A stretch of 64,000 nucleotides of DNA, from positions 496,001 through 560,000 of the forward strand of contig NZ_CP076039.1 of the NCBI RefSeq assembly GCF_014529625.1, read 5' to 3'. The notes below the pieces were generated by a model that saw only the letters and a list, made by a program, of their open reading frames with translations, had not been told where the DNA came from and did no database searches. The translations under genes and the position numbers were made by a program. Source of the DNA: Candidatus Pelagisphaera phototrophica. GTDB taxonomy: Bacteria > Verrucomicrobiota > Verrucomicrobiia > Opitutales > Opitutaceae. Positions 7,685 to 16,197 of the stretch are shown here, one piece after another. The stretch's first letter is position 1. Every line of letters begins with the position of its first letter.

Positions 7685-9097
7685 ATGAGTTTTGATAGTA
7701 TTATAAACTTGGCCTACGTAATTGCCGCGACTCTGTTCGTCTTTGGTATTAAGATGCTGGGGTCTGCGGAAACGGCACGACGCGGGAACATGATCTCCGG
7801 TATTGGCATGCTAATCGCCATTGTGGTGACTTTGCTGAACAAGGGGATGAGTTACGAGTGGATCGTCGCTGGGCTCATTGTGGGGACTCTCATCGGAGGT
7901 ATTTCAGCTCGGGTAGTAAAAATGACCTCGATGCCCGAGCTTGTCGCATTGTTCAATGGCTTTGGGGGACTCGCTAGTCTACTCGTGGCATGGGCTGAAC
8001 TGGAGAAGGTCCGGGGGATCGGGTGGCAGGCCTATAGTATCGAGATGGGGACTTCTTCATATTTCAGCTCATTTGTTATCTACCTGGCCATGCTCATCGG
8101 GGGGATTACATTTACGGGAAGCCTGTACGCTTATGGCAAGCTTTCTGGAAGGTTGTCTGGGCAAGCCAAAGTATTTCCGGGGCAAAAAGGAATTAATGCA
8201 CTGATGCTGATAGCCATACTTGTTGTGGGTGTTTTATTCGCTTGGAACGGTGATCTGGACACAGCGAACAAGCTTTTCTTATCCGGAGTGGTGCTTGCTC
8301 TGATCTTTGGGGTAATGGGTGTCATGCCAATTGGCGGTGGAGACATGCCGGTGGTTATCTCGCTACTAAATAGTTGTTCGGGACTAGCGGCATCAGCGGC
8401 GGGATTTGTTATAGCAAACAACGTACTGATTGTGGCAGGTTGCCTTGTAGGAGCGAGCGGATTGATTTTAACCGCGATAATGTGCAAGGCGATGAATCGC
8501 TCACTGGGGCATGTACTCTTCAGCGGTTTTGGGGCGACCAGCCAATCCGAAGGGGATGGCGATGATCGTGAACCGAAATCAATTAGTGTCCAAGACGCCT
8601 ACTACGTTCTAGAGGCAGCGAGCTCTGTTGTCTTTATTCCTGGATACGGAATGGCGGTTGCTCAAGCTCAGCATGTTGTCAAAGAACTTGGGGAGCTATT
8701 GGAAAAAAATGGAGCAGAGGTGAATTTTGCCATCCATCCGGTGGCAGGTCGCATGCCGGGTCACATGAATGTACTTCTTGCGGAAGCGGATGTTTCCTAT
8801 GATCAATTGGTGGAGATGGACAACATCAACCCGGTTATGCCCACAGTTGATGTTGCGGTTGTCATTGGAGCAAATGACGTCGTTAATCCTGCCGCCTCTC
8901 AGGATGAGTCGAGTCCGATTTATGGGATGCCCATCATTGAGGCCCACAACGCTAAAACCGTCTTTATTTTAAAGCGTGGACAGGGAAAAGGCTTTTCCGG
9001 TTTGGTTAACAAACTCTTTGTCATGGATAATTCCCGTATGATTTACGGGGATGCGAAAGCGACGATTTCGGAGCTAGTTAACGAGCTTAAGGGCTAG
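7685..9097 (+). CDS. pntB: NAD(P) transhydrogenase subunit beta
   Basis: The 470-residue protein carries the nine or so transmembrane helices of dII (residues 5-270) and the C-terminal NADP(H)-binding dIII domain. Diagnostic dIII blocks are VFIPGYGMAVAQAQHVVKEL (NADP loop), IHPVAGRMPGHMNVLLAEA, and ANDVVNPAA followed by PIYGMPIIEAHNAKTVFILKR. It completes the pntAa-pntAb-pntB operon, which has no visible extra genes. The enzyme sits in the inner membrane and supplies NADPH for biosynthesis. No anomalies were seen. Confidence 0.96.
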   Translation: MSFDSIINLAYVIAATLFVFGIKMLGSAETARRGNMISGIGMLIAIVVTLLNKGMSYEWIVAGLIVGTLIGGISARVVKMTSMPELVALFNGFGGLASLLVAWAELEKVRGIGWQAYSIEMGTSSYFSSFVIYLAMLIGGITFTGSLYAYGKLSGRLSGQAKVFPGQKGINALMLIAILVVGVLFAWNGDLDTANKLFLSGVVLALIFGVMGVMPIGGGDMPVVISLLNSCSGLAASAAGFVIANNVLIVAGCLVGASGLILTAIMCKAMNRSLGHVLFSGFGATSQSEGDGDDREPKSISVQDAYYVLEAASSVVFIPGYGMAVAQAQHVVKELGELLEKNGAEVNFAIHPVAGRMPGHMNVLLAEADVSYDQLVEMDNINPVMPTVDVAVVIGANDVVNPAASQDESSPIYGMPIIEAHNAKTVFILKRGQGKGFSGLVNKLFVMDNSRMIYGDAKATISELVNELKG

Positions 9098-9207
9098 GTT
9101 TTTCGTAAAGGTCGAGTTAGCCTTTGGGCAGCGGCTCCAGGCATCTTCGCGTTCACACTTGAAAATTGATTACAACCGTAGTCAATTCTGGTTTTCCTTC
9201 GTTTTTT

Positions 9208-9588
9208 ATGCCCGACGCCCCAAGAATATCAGACTCCGAATGGGAAGTGATGAAAGCCCTCTGGGATCATGAGCCGATGACAGCGGTTGAGGTACTTGCC
9301 CGATTGCCACACGACCAATGGAAACAGAAAACCGTGAACACTTTTCTCGTTCGACTCGAAGCAAAGGGGGTCATTACTTCCAAACGAGTCGGTCGAGCCA
9401 ATGTGTACCGCACCTTTCACACGGAGAAGGAATGTAGGCGTTTTGAAGGGAGCCAATTCCTTTCCAAAGTCTTCCGAGGTCAGGTTGCCCCTATGATGCT
9501 CCATTTCATTGAGAATGCGGAGTTGTCGGAATCGGATATCGATAAGTTAAAGAAATTGTTGGACGACAGGGGAGGCTCTAATGGCTGA
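9208..9588 (+). CDS. BlaI/MecI/CopY-family transcriptional repressor
   Basis: The 126-residue protein has a winged-helix domain: ISDSEWEVMKALWDHEPMTA, then TVNTFLVRLEAKGVITSKRV and a wing with GRANVYRTF. A C-terminal dimerisation helix region follows (FRGQVAPMMLHFIENAELSE). This is the BlaI/MecI pattern; such repressors are normally inactivated by the membrane sensor protease BlaR1/MecR1 encoded directly downstream. The frame extends to 9166, but MPDAPRISDSEWEV from the ATG at 9208 is the normal start. The last 8 bp overlap the start of a blaR1 remnant, so the repressor is left without its sensor. Confidence 0.88.
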   Translation: MPDAPRISDSEWEVMKALWDHEPMTAVEVLARLPHDQWKQKTVNTFLVRLEAKGVITSKRVGRANVYRTFHTEKECRRFEGSQFLSKVFRGQVAPMMLHFIENAELSESDIDKLKKLLDDRGGSNG

Positions 9589-9631
9589 CCTATTTTGGGA
9601 TGCGACCATCCAATTAGCCTTGCTGGTTTAA
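9581..9631 (+). pseudogene. BlaR1/M56-peptidase 5' remnant (16 codons)
   Basis: An ATG overlapping the BlaI stop codon (ATGGCTGA) opens a frame reading MADLFWDATIQLALLV and then TAA at 9629-9631. Start position, overlap and the first hydrophobic residues fit a BlaR1-type M56 membrane metalloprotease, which normally runs for 350 or more residues. Only 17 bp further the convergent di-haem oxidoreductase gene ends. I infer a deletion that removed nearly all of blaR1. The stub is too short to identify from its own sequence; the call rests on position. Confidence 0.5.
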
Positions 9632-9648
9632 GCGTACTTAAGTTTTAT

Positions 9649-11010
9649 TTACAACGATTCAACAAATTGAATCAAATCAGCTCGAGCTTGTTCATTCAGT
9701 AACGTAAAGAGCTGCTTGCTTTCCTCGCCCTCACCTCCATGCCAAAGGATTGCTTCTTCAATATTTCTCGCACGCCCGTCGTGAAGCAATCTTGTGTGGC
9801 CATTTACCTTGGGTATCAGTCCGATGCCCCATAAGGGAGGTGTTCGCCATTCGTTTCCTGTTGCCTCAAAATCGGGACGGTTGTCTGCCAAACCGTTTCC
9901 CATATCATGGAGAAGAAGATCCGTATAGGGATGAATGGTTAGTCCGGACAGCGCGGGTATGAGGGCTTGTTTCGCTGTCTTAAACTCGGGTGTGTGGCAG
10001 CTTGTACATTTAGTCTCTGTAAAAAGCTCATACCCCTTCTTGTAATCGGCTTCGGTTTCGAAACGACTTGCTGGAGGAGCTAGTGACTGAAGGTAGAAAA
10101 CAACGTCCTCTAAATCTAGTTCGTCTATCTCAGGGTTTCCTCCGCTTGGTGAATCTGCGAGTTCAGTCTGCTGATCCGTGTGGTTCTCCGAAGGAAAGAG
10201 ATCGGAGGTGATACCGATGTCGCCTTGGAAGGCGGCGGCAGTTTGGTCTAGTAAGTTCGCTTTGTTCGCTTTCCAACCAAACTTTCCAAGTGATTTGGCG
10301 GTTTGACTAGCGCTCCAAACCCAGTTGGGCCGACCTGAGATTCCATCGTTGTCGGCGTCGTTTGGATCGGATTGTCTTAGTAGAATTTCATCGGGAATCG
10401 AGCCGAGTAGCCCTAATCCAAAAACACTCGGCGCGACACGGGGAGAATAGTGAAAATCATCCAGCGGTCCATATCCGGGCTCTTTAAAGGAGTAGTTTGG
10501 TTTTTGGATACGAAATTTACTTCCATCTGGGTAGCTGCCGACAATCTCTTTGTATGAAACCAGAACCTCTGCCTCAGGTTTAGTGCCTGGAAGAGAGCGG
10601 ACACTTAGTTGATTTCCGTAAACGGGATGAGGGAAGGGGGCTCCATTAGCTTGGTCTCCGGTGGCGCTGATTCTGACTAATAGCCCATTCGGAATTTCTC
10701 CGGCGGCGGGAGGGCTCCCTCTTCCATCTTTAAAGTGGCAGGCTGAACAAGATCGCATATTGAAAAGCGGGCCGAGTCCATCTCGACTCGTCACGACGGA
10801 CGAAGCGTTTACCCAATTCGTATTGAACAAAGTATCACCGGAAAAGAACTTTGCCAAGGACCTAGGGGCCAAATTTTCTAGGGGTTGCGTGAATGCTTCG
10901 CGAGATGTTTCGAATACAGTTGTGGCGCCCCCAGGCAGTCGGTAGTCCGCATGTACCAGTATCGTGATAAGTGTCGCAGCTATTAGGCAACGCATTGAAT
11001 CAGCTCTCAT
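9649..11010 (-). CDS. Di-haem oxidoreductase, DUF1111 (putative periplasmic peroxidase/thiol oxidoreductase)
   Basis: The 453-residue protein has a short signal sequence (MRCLIAATLITILVHA) and two c-type haem motifs: CSACH at residues 88-92, preceded by GLGPLFNMRS, and CTSCH at residue 335 onward. The conserved end TRLLHDGRARNIEEAILWHGGE is the DUF1111 signature. The family is distantly related to MauG and cytochrome c peroxidases and acts in the periplasm. It overlaps the upstream imelysin gene by 4 bp (ATGA). This pairing of imelysin with DUF1111 is common in iron-acquisition or metal-stress loci, so a role in redox handling of iron is an inference. Confidence 0.88.
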   Translation of the reverse strand: MRADSMRCLIAATLITILVHADYRLPGGATTVFETSREAFTQPLENLAPRSLAKFFSGDTLFNTNWVNASSVVTSRDGLGPLFNMRSCSACHFKDGRGSPPAAGEIPNGLLVRISATGDQANGAPFPHPVYGNQLSVRSLPGTKPEAEVLVSYKEIVGSYPDGSKFRIQKPNYSFKEPGYGPLDDFHYSPRVAPSVFGLGLLGSIPDEILLRQSDPNDADNDGISGRPNWVWSASQTAKSLGKFGWKANKANLLDQTAAAFQGDIGITSDLFPSENHTDQQTELADSPSGGNPEIDELDLEDVVFYLQSLAPPASRFETEADYKKGYELFTETKCTSCHTPEFKTAKQALIPALSGLTIHPYTDLLLHDMGNGLADNRPDFEATGNEWRTPPLWGIGLIPKVNGHTRLLHDGRARNIEEAILWHGGEGEESKQLFTLLNEQARADLIQFVESL

Positions 11011-12197
11011 CGAATCCTTACATCGAGACCCATGACCTCCTCGGCATCTGACATTGAGTAGACGAATTCCCAGAGCGCCTCGACGGCTTTTCGAATGGAT
11101 TGATAATCTTGGCTAGCTTCGGGGGCGATGATCGCCTGATCGAAGGGTGCAGGTATGGTTTCAATGTATTCTTTTGCAGTGTAAAATTGGGATTTGATTG
11201 TCTCCGCAAGATTAGTGTCAGCAGAAGCGATGATATCTATGACTCCCTTCTCGGCTATGGTCACTTTCCCCGAGGAACTTGTGTATTTGCCAAATAGTAC
11301 AGATTCCAGCCCTTCCATGTTTGCGACCAGATCGTTGTGAGTGGTGTCACTAAAGCAGGAATGCTCATCTTCCTGGGATCGGCTGCGTTGTGCAGCCGCT
11401 AGGCGTTCACTCGCGATTTCCCTTCCTGCGAGAGACGCGATACCTCGCATAGCAGTTCGAATGATTCGAGAGGGGCGCCTCAAGAAGAATTCCCCAGGAT
11501 GCCCATCATAGTTGAAGGGGCTCCACTCGTCCGAAATAAGGACTAGATGGCTGCGAAGGATTTCAGTAGCTGTAACCAAATATTTCATACGGCGATCTGC
11601 GTTATTGCCTGTAGTGTAGTCAGTCCATGAGCGTGTACCCGGACCGGCCTCATTAAAATCCTGACCCCAAAGAAGAAACTCGATGACATGCCATCCGGTA
11701 GATACATTTGCCTCACCTCCTTTTTCGTTCAATCTGGGAAGCACCACGCTGTTGATTTTCGGATAATTGTCGGGTTGGTTGACAATCCCGGAATTTGGAT
11801 CCTCTCGGGTATAGTCGATATAAGACTCGTCGACAGGCCAAGCATTTATAAGTATCTCAAGCTCCAGTTCGTCGATTGGTGTATCCGAAAAACGGAATGC
11901 TTCGGTACGGCCATAGGTTTTGCGTGCTTCGACCCAAAGTCGTTTCGCATTTTCAAATGTATCAATACCAGGGTCCTTGCGAAAAGCGTAGACTGCCATG
12001 TTGAAGCGAATCACCTCCCTAACAGAATCGGAATACATCTCCCAAGCGAGGTCCGCGTAATTTGAAAGCGCCTGAAAAGCGACTTCGTTGGAATACGGCT
12101 GCCCTTCTGGAGTCGGTGGAAAAGGTTCGAAATCTGCCGACAACGGAATAGACCCAATGAGAAGGGTGGAGATCAGTCTTTTTGTAAAGCGTCGCAT
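11007..12197 (-). CDS. Imelysin (peptidase M75-like) family protein
   Basis: The 396-residue protein starts with a signal peptide, MRRFTKRLISTLLIGSIPLS. It holds the imelysin motif GWHVIEFLLWG (G-x-H-x-x-E) near residue 170, which in family members coordinates metal. A frame extension to 12287 lacks signal features, so I placed the start at 12197. Imelysins are alpha-helical periplasmic or outer-membrane proteins linked to iron uptake in Gram-negative bacteria and to algal cell surfaces. It is translationally coupled to the di-haem protein that follows. No Fur-box-like palindrome was recognised in the 250 bp upstream. Confidence 0.88.
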   Translation of the reverse strand: MRRFTKRLISTLLIGSIPLSADFEPFPPTPEGQPYSNEVAFQALSNYADLAWEMYSDSVREVIRFNMAVYAFRKDPGIDTFENAKRLWVEARKTYGRTEAFRFSDTPIDELELEILINAWPVDESYIDYTREDPNSGIVNQPDNYPKINSVVLPRLNEKGGEANVSTGWHVIEFLLWGQDFNEAGPGTRSWTDYTTGNNADRRMKYLVTATEILRSHLVLISDEWSPFNYDGHPGEFFLRRPSRIIRTAMRGIASLAGREIASERLAAAQRSRSQEDEHSCFSDTTHNDLVANMEGLESVLFGKYTSSSGKVTIAEKGVIDIIASADTNLAETIKSQFYTAKEYIETIPAPFDQAIIAPEASQDYQSIRKAVEALWEFVYSMSDAEEVMGLDVRIR

Positions 12198-12449
12198 GAT
12201 GTTAGATAAGGTCTCCGCAATATCATATCGGCAGTGAATGTCATTTTTGGTTAATTGTCGAACCATCGCGTGATTGTGATCCCTCAAATGTGAAGAATGC
12301 GATAAGAGTTAAACTTATTATGGGTTCCTCGCGGCCTGCGGGTAATTGGACAAACGTTTAAAGGGCCGCCAAGAATTCTTCGGGGAGAAGATGCGGGGCA
12401 GATTCTTGAGCTTGTTTACTTGGCCGTCTAGTAGGAGGAGGCTGGGAAA

Positions 12450-12803
12450 TTAGGAAAATTGGTACTTTTCCATGAATTCAGCACCCCCATCGCTTTCATA
12501 TTCGATTCGAGCGAAAACATAGTCACTTTCGGTCTTCGACTTTACCATCTCATTGGTGAGGACTTCCGCATAGAGCCGGCGAGAAGAGGGACACCAGAGA
12601 GCCGAAAGGTCGGCCAGTACGGGCTTCCCTGTTTTACTGGATTCGACGAGTGCATGCTGGAAGGCGAGGACTTCAAGACCGGTCGTATCGATCGCTTTTT
12701 GCTCTAGATGGGATTGGTATTCTGCATTTAGAAAGTAGACTGCGAGGGCAATGATGGCTATGATAACGAATGAGCGGAGGGTAGATTTCGTTTTTCGGCT
12801 CAT
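12450..12803 (-). CDS. Membrane-anchored thioredoxin-like protein, truncated, with WCPSS motif
   Basis: The 117-residue product starts at the ATG at 12803 with SRKTKSTLRSFVIIAIIALA as a TM anchor. It then has TGKPVLADLSALWCPSSRRL, the position of the thioredoxin WCxxC site, and DYVFARIEYESDGGAEFMEK. The resolving Cys is replaced by Ser (C-P-S-S), leaving a single active-site thiol. Family members continue with a cis-Pro (G-x-P) strand and a final helix; here the frame stops right after KYQFS, so at least 40 residues are missing. It is likely a 3'-truncated gene. It follows the zinc-ribbon gene by 46 bp on the same strand. Confidence 0.6.
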   Translation of the reverse strand: MSRKTKSTLRSFVIIAIIALAVYFLNAEYQSHLEQKAIDTTGLEVLAFQHALVESSKTGKPVLADLSALWCPSSRRLYAEVLTNEMVKSKTESDYVFARIEYESDGGAEFMEKYQFS

Positions 12804-12849
12804 GGCTGTTTGGAAAATTAACGTTTGGCGAGCAATCTTGGTTGCGTAG

Positions 12850-13017
12850 CTAGTCGTTGGAGCTGTCCGGGTCTTCCCATTCATTGCAACAAGACCCATA
12901 GATGCTGTAGCACTCATCACAGATTCTAGCGAAATTCGGATGGTTCTCGGTCTGGGCACCGCAACGTTGGCACTTCTGATCGGCAGTGGGTACAGTGTTG
13001 CTATCGGATTCTTTCAT
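12850..13017 (-). CDS. 55-residue zinc-ribbon protein
   Basis: A short minus-strand frame from the ATG at 13017 encodes MKESDSNTVPTADQKCQRCG, then NFARICDECYSIYGSCCNEW and an acidic end. The two knuckles C-x-x-C (residues 16-19) and C-x-x-C (33-36), plus an extra CC pair at 43-44, form a compact zinc-ribbon. Codon composition and the absence of stops support it as a real gene although it is short. It is divergent to the ABC operon and sits 46 bp upstream of the thioredoxin-like gene. The function is unknown; such ribbons often bind nucleic acid or protein partners. Confidence 0.6.
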   Translation of the reverse strand: MKESDSNTVPTADQKCQRCGAQTENHPNFARICDECYSIYGSCCNEWEDPDSSND

Positions 13018-13140
13018 GGGATGGGAATTGACCAGCCGTCGTGGTATTGATTCGAGATTGAAGAAAAGAGTTATATCCGCAAGCCCGTACAGACTTGAAA
13101 TCGACCGGGAAAGGGTTAGTTTGTTCGTTCTTGTTAGGAA

Positions 13141-13836
13141 ATGGCCCTGCTCTCGATACGCGATCTAGTTAAAGGTTACCCTTCTGAATGGGGAGGCCTT
13201 GTCGACGTTGTAAACGTCACAGCGTTTGAACTGCAACCGGGAGAGCAGGTATTGCTTCAGGGGGAGAGTGGCTCGGGAAAGTCTACCTTGTTGAATCTGA
13301 TCGCAGGAATCGTGGTTGCGGATTCGGGAGAGATCCTTTTGAGCGGCGAAAATGTTAGTTCCCTCTCTGAGTCTGCCCGAGATACCCATCGGGCGCGTTC
13401 ACTGGGCTATGTATTTCAGAACTTCAATCTACTCAATGGGTACTCCTGCCTGGAAAATGTAGAGTTGGGCATGAGTTTTGGAGCGGGTGCGGATCGTGAG
13501 TATGCCCTCCAGCTCCTTGCCCGTGTCGGTCTTGCAAATCGGCAGAATTACCGCCCCGATCAGCTTTCGCAGGGCCAGAAGCAACGAGTCGCGATTGCGC
13601 GTGCCTTGGCGAATCGGCCGAAACTAGTCTTAGCGGACGAGCCGACAGGGAATTTGGACCCGACCAATGCCGCAATAGCTCTGGAACTCATTCAATCACT
13701 TTGCCGGGAAAATGGTGCGGCCCTTCTTTTCGTCAGCCACGATCCTCAATTGGCATCGAAATTCGGGCGAGTCATTGATTTGGCGGAATTGAACCAAGCC
13801 GCCTGTTTGAGCAGCAAAGGGGGAGGTATTGAATGA
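13141..13836 (+). CDS. ABC transporter ATP-binding protein, LolD/MacB type
   Basis: The 231-residue ATPase has Walker A GESGSGKST (about residue 41), the Q-loop GYVFQNFNLL, the signature LSQGQKQRVAIARAL, Walker B LVLADEPTGNLD and the H-loop LLFVSHD. The ADEPTGNLD form and the small size place it with the LolD/MacB/FtsE mechanotransmission subfamily rather than importers. It overlaps the permease gene by 4 bp, and the operon continues with a lipoprotein and a DUF3299 protein. The start ATG is 27 bp after a purine-rich stretch. Confidence 0.93.
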   Translation: MALLSIRDLVKGYPSEWGGLVDVVNVTAFELQPGEQVLLQGESGSGKSTLLNLIAGIVVADSGEILLSGENVSSLSESARDTHRARSLGYVFQNFNLLNGYSCLENVELGMSFGAGADREYALQLLARVGLANRQNYRPDQLSQGQKQRVAIARALANRPKLVLADEPTGNLDPTNAAIALELIQSLCRENGAALLFVSHDPQLASKFGRVIDLAELNQAACLSSKGGGIE

Positions 13837-15035
13837 GTCCGGTTGCGATGGCATTTAGGGACGTGCGGGAGCGCCGAGTTTCCAGCATCATCACTATTCT
13901 GGCGGTCGCGCTGGCATGCAGTTTGCTGATGCTGGTTTGGGCATTTAAGAAAGAGGCGGAACAATCCTTTGCAGGGGCGAATGGCGGTTTTGATGCGGTG
14001 CTGGGTCCACGCGGCTCGAAACTGCAAATTGTGCTGAACGCCCTCTACCACCTCGACGAATCACCGGGCTTGATGAAGTGGGAGGACTTTGAGCAGGTGA
14101 CTAAATATCCCGCGATCGAAGCAGCCTATCCTATCGCAGTAGGTGATAACTATCGTGGATATCGCCTAGTGGGTACCGTTTCTGACTACCTGTCAAAACA
14201 CAGCTATGCCGAGGACCGTAATTTCGAGGTAGAGGAAGGGGGAACGCTCTTTGAAGAAAAGTCGATGAATGCGGTTGTCGGCAATTTGGTAGCCCGCAGA
14301 CTGGGGATGGAAGTGGGGGATACCTTTCATCCTTATCACGGGTTGATCTACAATGAGAGTGCGAAACACGAGGAGATCTATACCGTGACCGGAATTCTCA
14401 AGCCGACCGGTACCCCAGCAGACAAAGTTATTTGGATACCGATTAGTGGAATCCAGACGATGAGTGGCCACGACCCTAAGGCAGCTACCGACATAAGCGC
14501 GGCTTTACTGAAGTTCAAGCAAGGTGCGAATATGGCGGGCTTCCAGTTGGACATGCTCTACAACAAGCAAGGCAATCGCTTGACTCTGGCATGGCCGGCA
14601 AATCGCACCATCGTTCAATTTTTCGACAAGATCAGTTGGTTCGACAAGATCCTACAAGCTGTAGCCGTACTCGTTGCGATTATCGCTGGAGGCTCCATCC
14701 TCGCAATTCTCTATAATACGATGAACGAGCGCAAGCGAGACATCGCCGTGCTAAGAGCATTGGGTGCGAAGCGTTTTACGGTATTTACCATATCACTACT
14801 CGAAGCGGTTGGAATGACCTTGGCAGGGGTGGTGGCCGGATTTGTGTTGTATTCGGTTCTTGGATTCGCAATTGGTGAAGTCGTACAACGGGAAACTGGA
14901 GTTTTGTTGAATCCTTTTACTGGCAACGCGGCTATGATTTGGGCTCCTTTGGGAATGCTGGGTATCGGGGTTCTTTCGGGTTTGCTGCCGTCTCTAAAAG
15001 CTTATCGCACAGATGTGTCTAAGAATCTATCATGA
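13833..15035 (+). CDS. ABC transporter permease, MacB/FtsX fold
   Basis: The 400-residue protein has one N-terminal TM helix (SIITILAVALACSLLMLVWA), a large periplasmic domain (about residues 40-265), and three C-terminal TM helices with the FtsX-type segment NTMNERKRDIAVLRALGAKR between the first two. This four-TM topology is that of MacB-like mechanotransmission permeases. It is coupled by ATGA overlaps to both the ATPase upstream and the lipoprotein downstream. It therefore probably drives a periplasmic process or lipoprotein/metal handling rather than bulk transport. Confidence 0.92.
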   Translation: MSPVAMAFRDVRERRVSSIITILAVALACSLLMLVWAFKKEAEQSFAGANGGFDAVLGPRGSKLQIVLNALYHLDESPGLMKWEDFEQVTKYPAIEAAYPIAVGDNYRGYRLVGTVSDYLSKHSYAEDRNFEVEEGGTLFEEKSMNAVVGNLVARRLGMEVGDTFHPYHGLIYNESAKHEEIYTVTGILKPTGTPADKVIWIPISGIQTMSGHDPKAATDISAALLKFKQGANMAGFQLDMLYNKQGNRLTLAWPANRTIVQFFDKISWFDKILQAVAVLVAIIAGGSILAILYNTMNERKRDIAVLRALGAKRFTVFTISLLEAVGMTLAGVVAGFVLYSVLGFAIGEVVQRETGVLLNPFTGNAAMIWAPLGMLGIGVLSGLLPSLKAYRTDVSKNLS

Positions 15036-15511
15036 ATAACAAAAAAGCTATCAAGAATGTGGGGGTATTGTTTGCCCTACTAGGATCATTGCTACTAGGG
15101 ACAGGATGTTCCCAGCCGAGCGAACCGAGTGAAGACTCAAGTGGCGGTCACTACCACGCGGCTCCTCATGGGGGTAGCTTGGTCATGCTGGGAAACCACA
15201 TCGCTCAACTTGAGCTGGTCCCTGGTGAGCGACCGGGAGAGTGGATCTTCTACATCCTTGATGGCGGAGCGGAGCGATTTGTGCGGATCGAGCAAGAGGC
15301 GATCGAAGTGACGATGGACGGCAAAGAGGCCGTTTTTAAGGCAACAGCTAATTCAGCCACAGGAGAAACCGTAGGGGATACCGCTCAGTTCACGGCAAAA
15401 GTGGAGGGCTTAAGCGGCGAGAGTCGTTTTCCTGTCCTAATCGATGAAATCGTCGTGTTCCGCCAGCCGTTTTCCCAAGTGGAGTTTAACTTCCCGGAAG
15501 GGAAGCATTGA
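15032..15511 (+). CDS. Lipoprotein with His-rich HYHAAPHGG segment
   Basis: The 159-residue product has a signal peptide with lipobox LLLGTGC. After a Ser-rich linker it reads GGHYHAAPHGGSLVMLGNHI, then AQLELVPG. The H-x-H-x-x-x-H-G-G pattern followed by a G-x-H strand resembles the heavy-metal-associated N-terminal segment of CzcB-like proteins and suggests zinc or copper binding. The rest is beta-rich. The location between a MacB-like permease and a DUF3299 gene suggests a periplasmic metal-binding partner. The metal and its direction of movement are unproven. Confidence 0.68.
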   Translation: MNNKKAIKNVGVLFALLGSLLLGTGCSQPSEPSEDSSGGHYHAAPHGGSLVMLGNHIAQLELVPGERPGEWIFYILDGGAERFVRIEQEAIEVTMDGKEAVFKATANSATGETVGDTAQFTAKVEGLSGESRFPVLIDEIVVFRQPFSQVEFNFPEGKH

Positions 15512-15562
15512 GTTTTCAGGAAACTTCACTAGAGTCTTGAGGTCGTTGAATCTACGGTTGTT

Positions 15563-16054
15563 ATGAAAAGAGGATTTTTTACTGTTTTGGCACTTTCGGT
15601 TTGCGGGATCATCACTCCCCTCGCTTTCGCTGAGGATCTTACCTTGAGCCTGGCTGATCTGAGTGCGTTTGAATACCAGCCAGAGGTACCCGAATTGGGA
15701 GACAAAGTGGTTCGAGGGGATAAGGCCTATCTCATGAGCTTCCTCCCGGAGGAGGTGTATAAGCTCGATAAGAAGAGTATTTCGATAACCGGCTACATGA
15801 TGCCGATCAAGTCTGACGGCCAGGTCGTGCAGGAGTTTCTCTTGGTCGCCAATACTATGGCCTGCTGCTATGGAGTTATGCCTTCTTATAATGAGTTCAT
15901 CTATGTCAAGATGTCTGGCCCTGGTGCTCTGGCGGTGGACAATGTACCCATTACGCTCCATGGCAGGCTATCGATCGAGGAGACCTGGGAAAACGGTTTT
16001 TTCAGTCACCTGTATGCGGTTCGTGGCCAGAAGGTGGAAATCGGAAAGTTCTAG
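15563..16054 (+). CDS. DUF3299 periplasmic protein
   Basis: The 163-residue protein has a signal peptide ending SFAEDL-like (LALSVCGIITPLAFAEDL). It carries the DUF3299 core ITGYMMPIKSDGQVVQEFLL, then ANTMACCYGVMPSYNEFIYV, with the invariant CC-x-G and N-E-x-x-x-V residues. DUF3299 proteins are exported and recurrently lie with MacB-like ABC pairs and metal-binding lipoproteins; from memory, a zinc-regulated locus of this kind (zrg) is known in vibrios. It is probably the last gene of the operon that starts at 13141. Confidence 0.82.
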   Translation: MKRGFFTVLALSVCGIITPLAFAEDLTLSLADLSAFEYQPEVPELGDKVVRGDKAYLMSFLPEEVYKLDKKSISITGYMMPIKSDGQVVQEFLLVANTMACCYGVMPSYNEFIYVKMSGPGALAVDNVPITLHGRLSIEETWENGFFSHLYAVRGQKVEIGKF

Positions 16055-16197
16055 CCTCTGTTAGCTCACTGATTGGAGCGTGAGCCGTGATTGATTTAGG
16101 AATAACAGTGTCCAATTGGAATTGGGTTGAATCGATTTGAGTCCAGAGTTTAGGTTTTTAGAGAAAATAGTGGTAATCTCAAAAGTCTCAACCCCCC

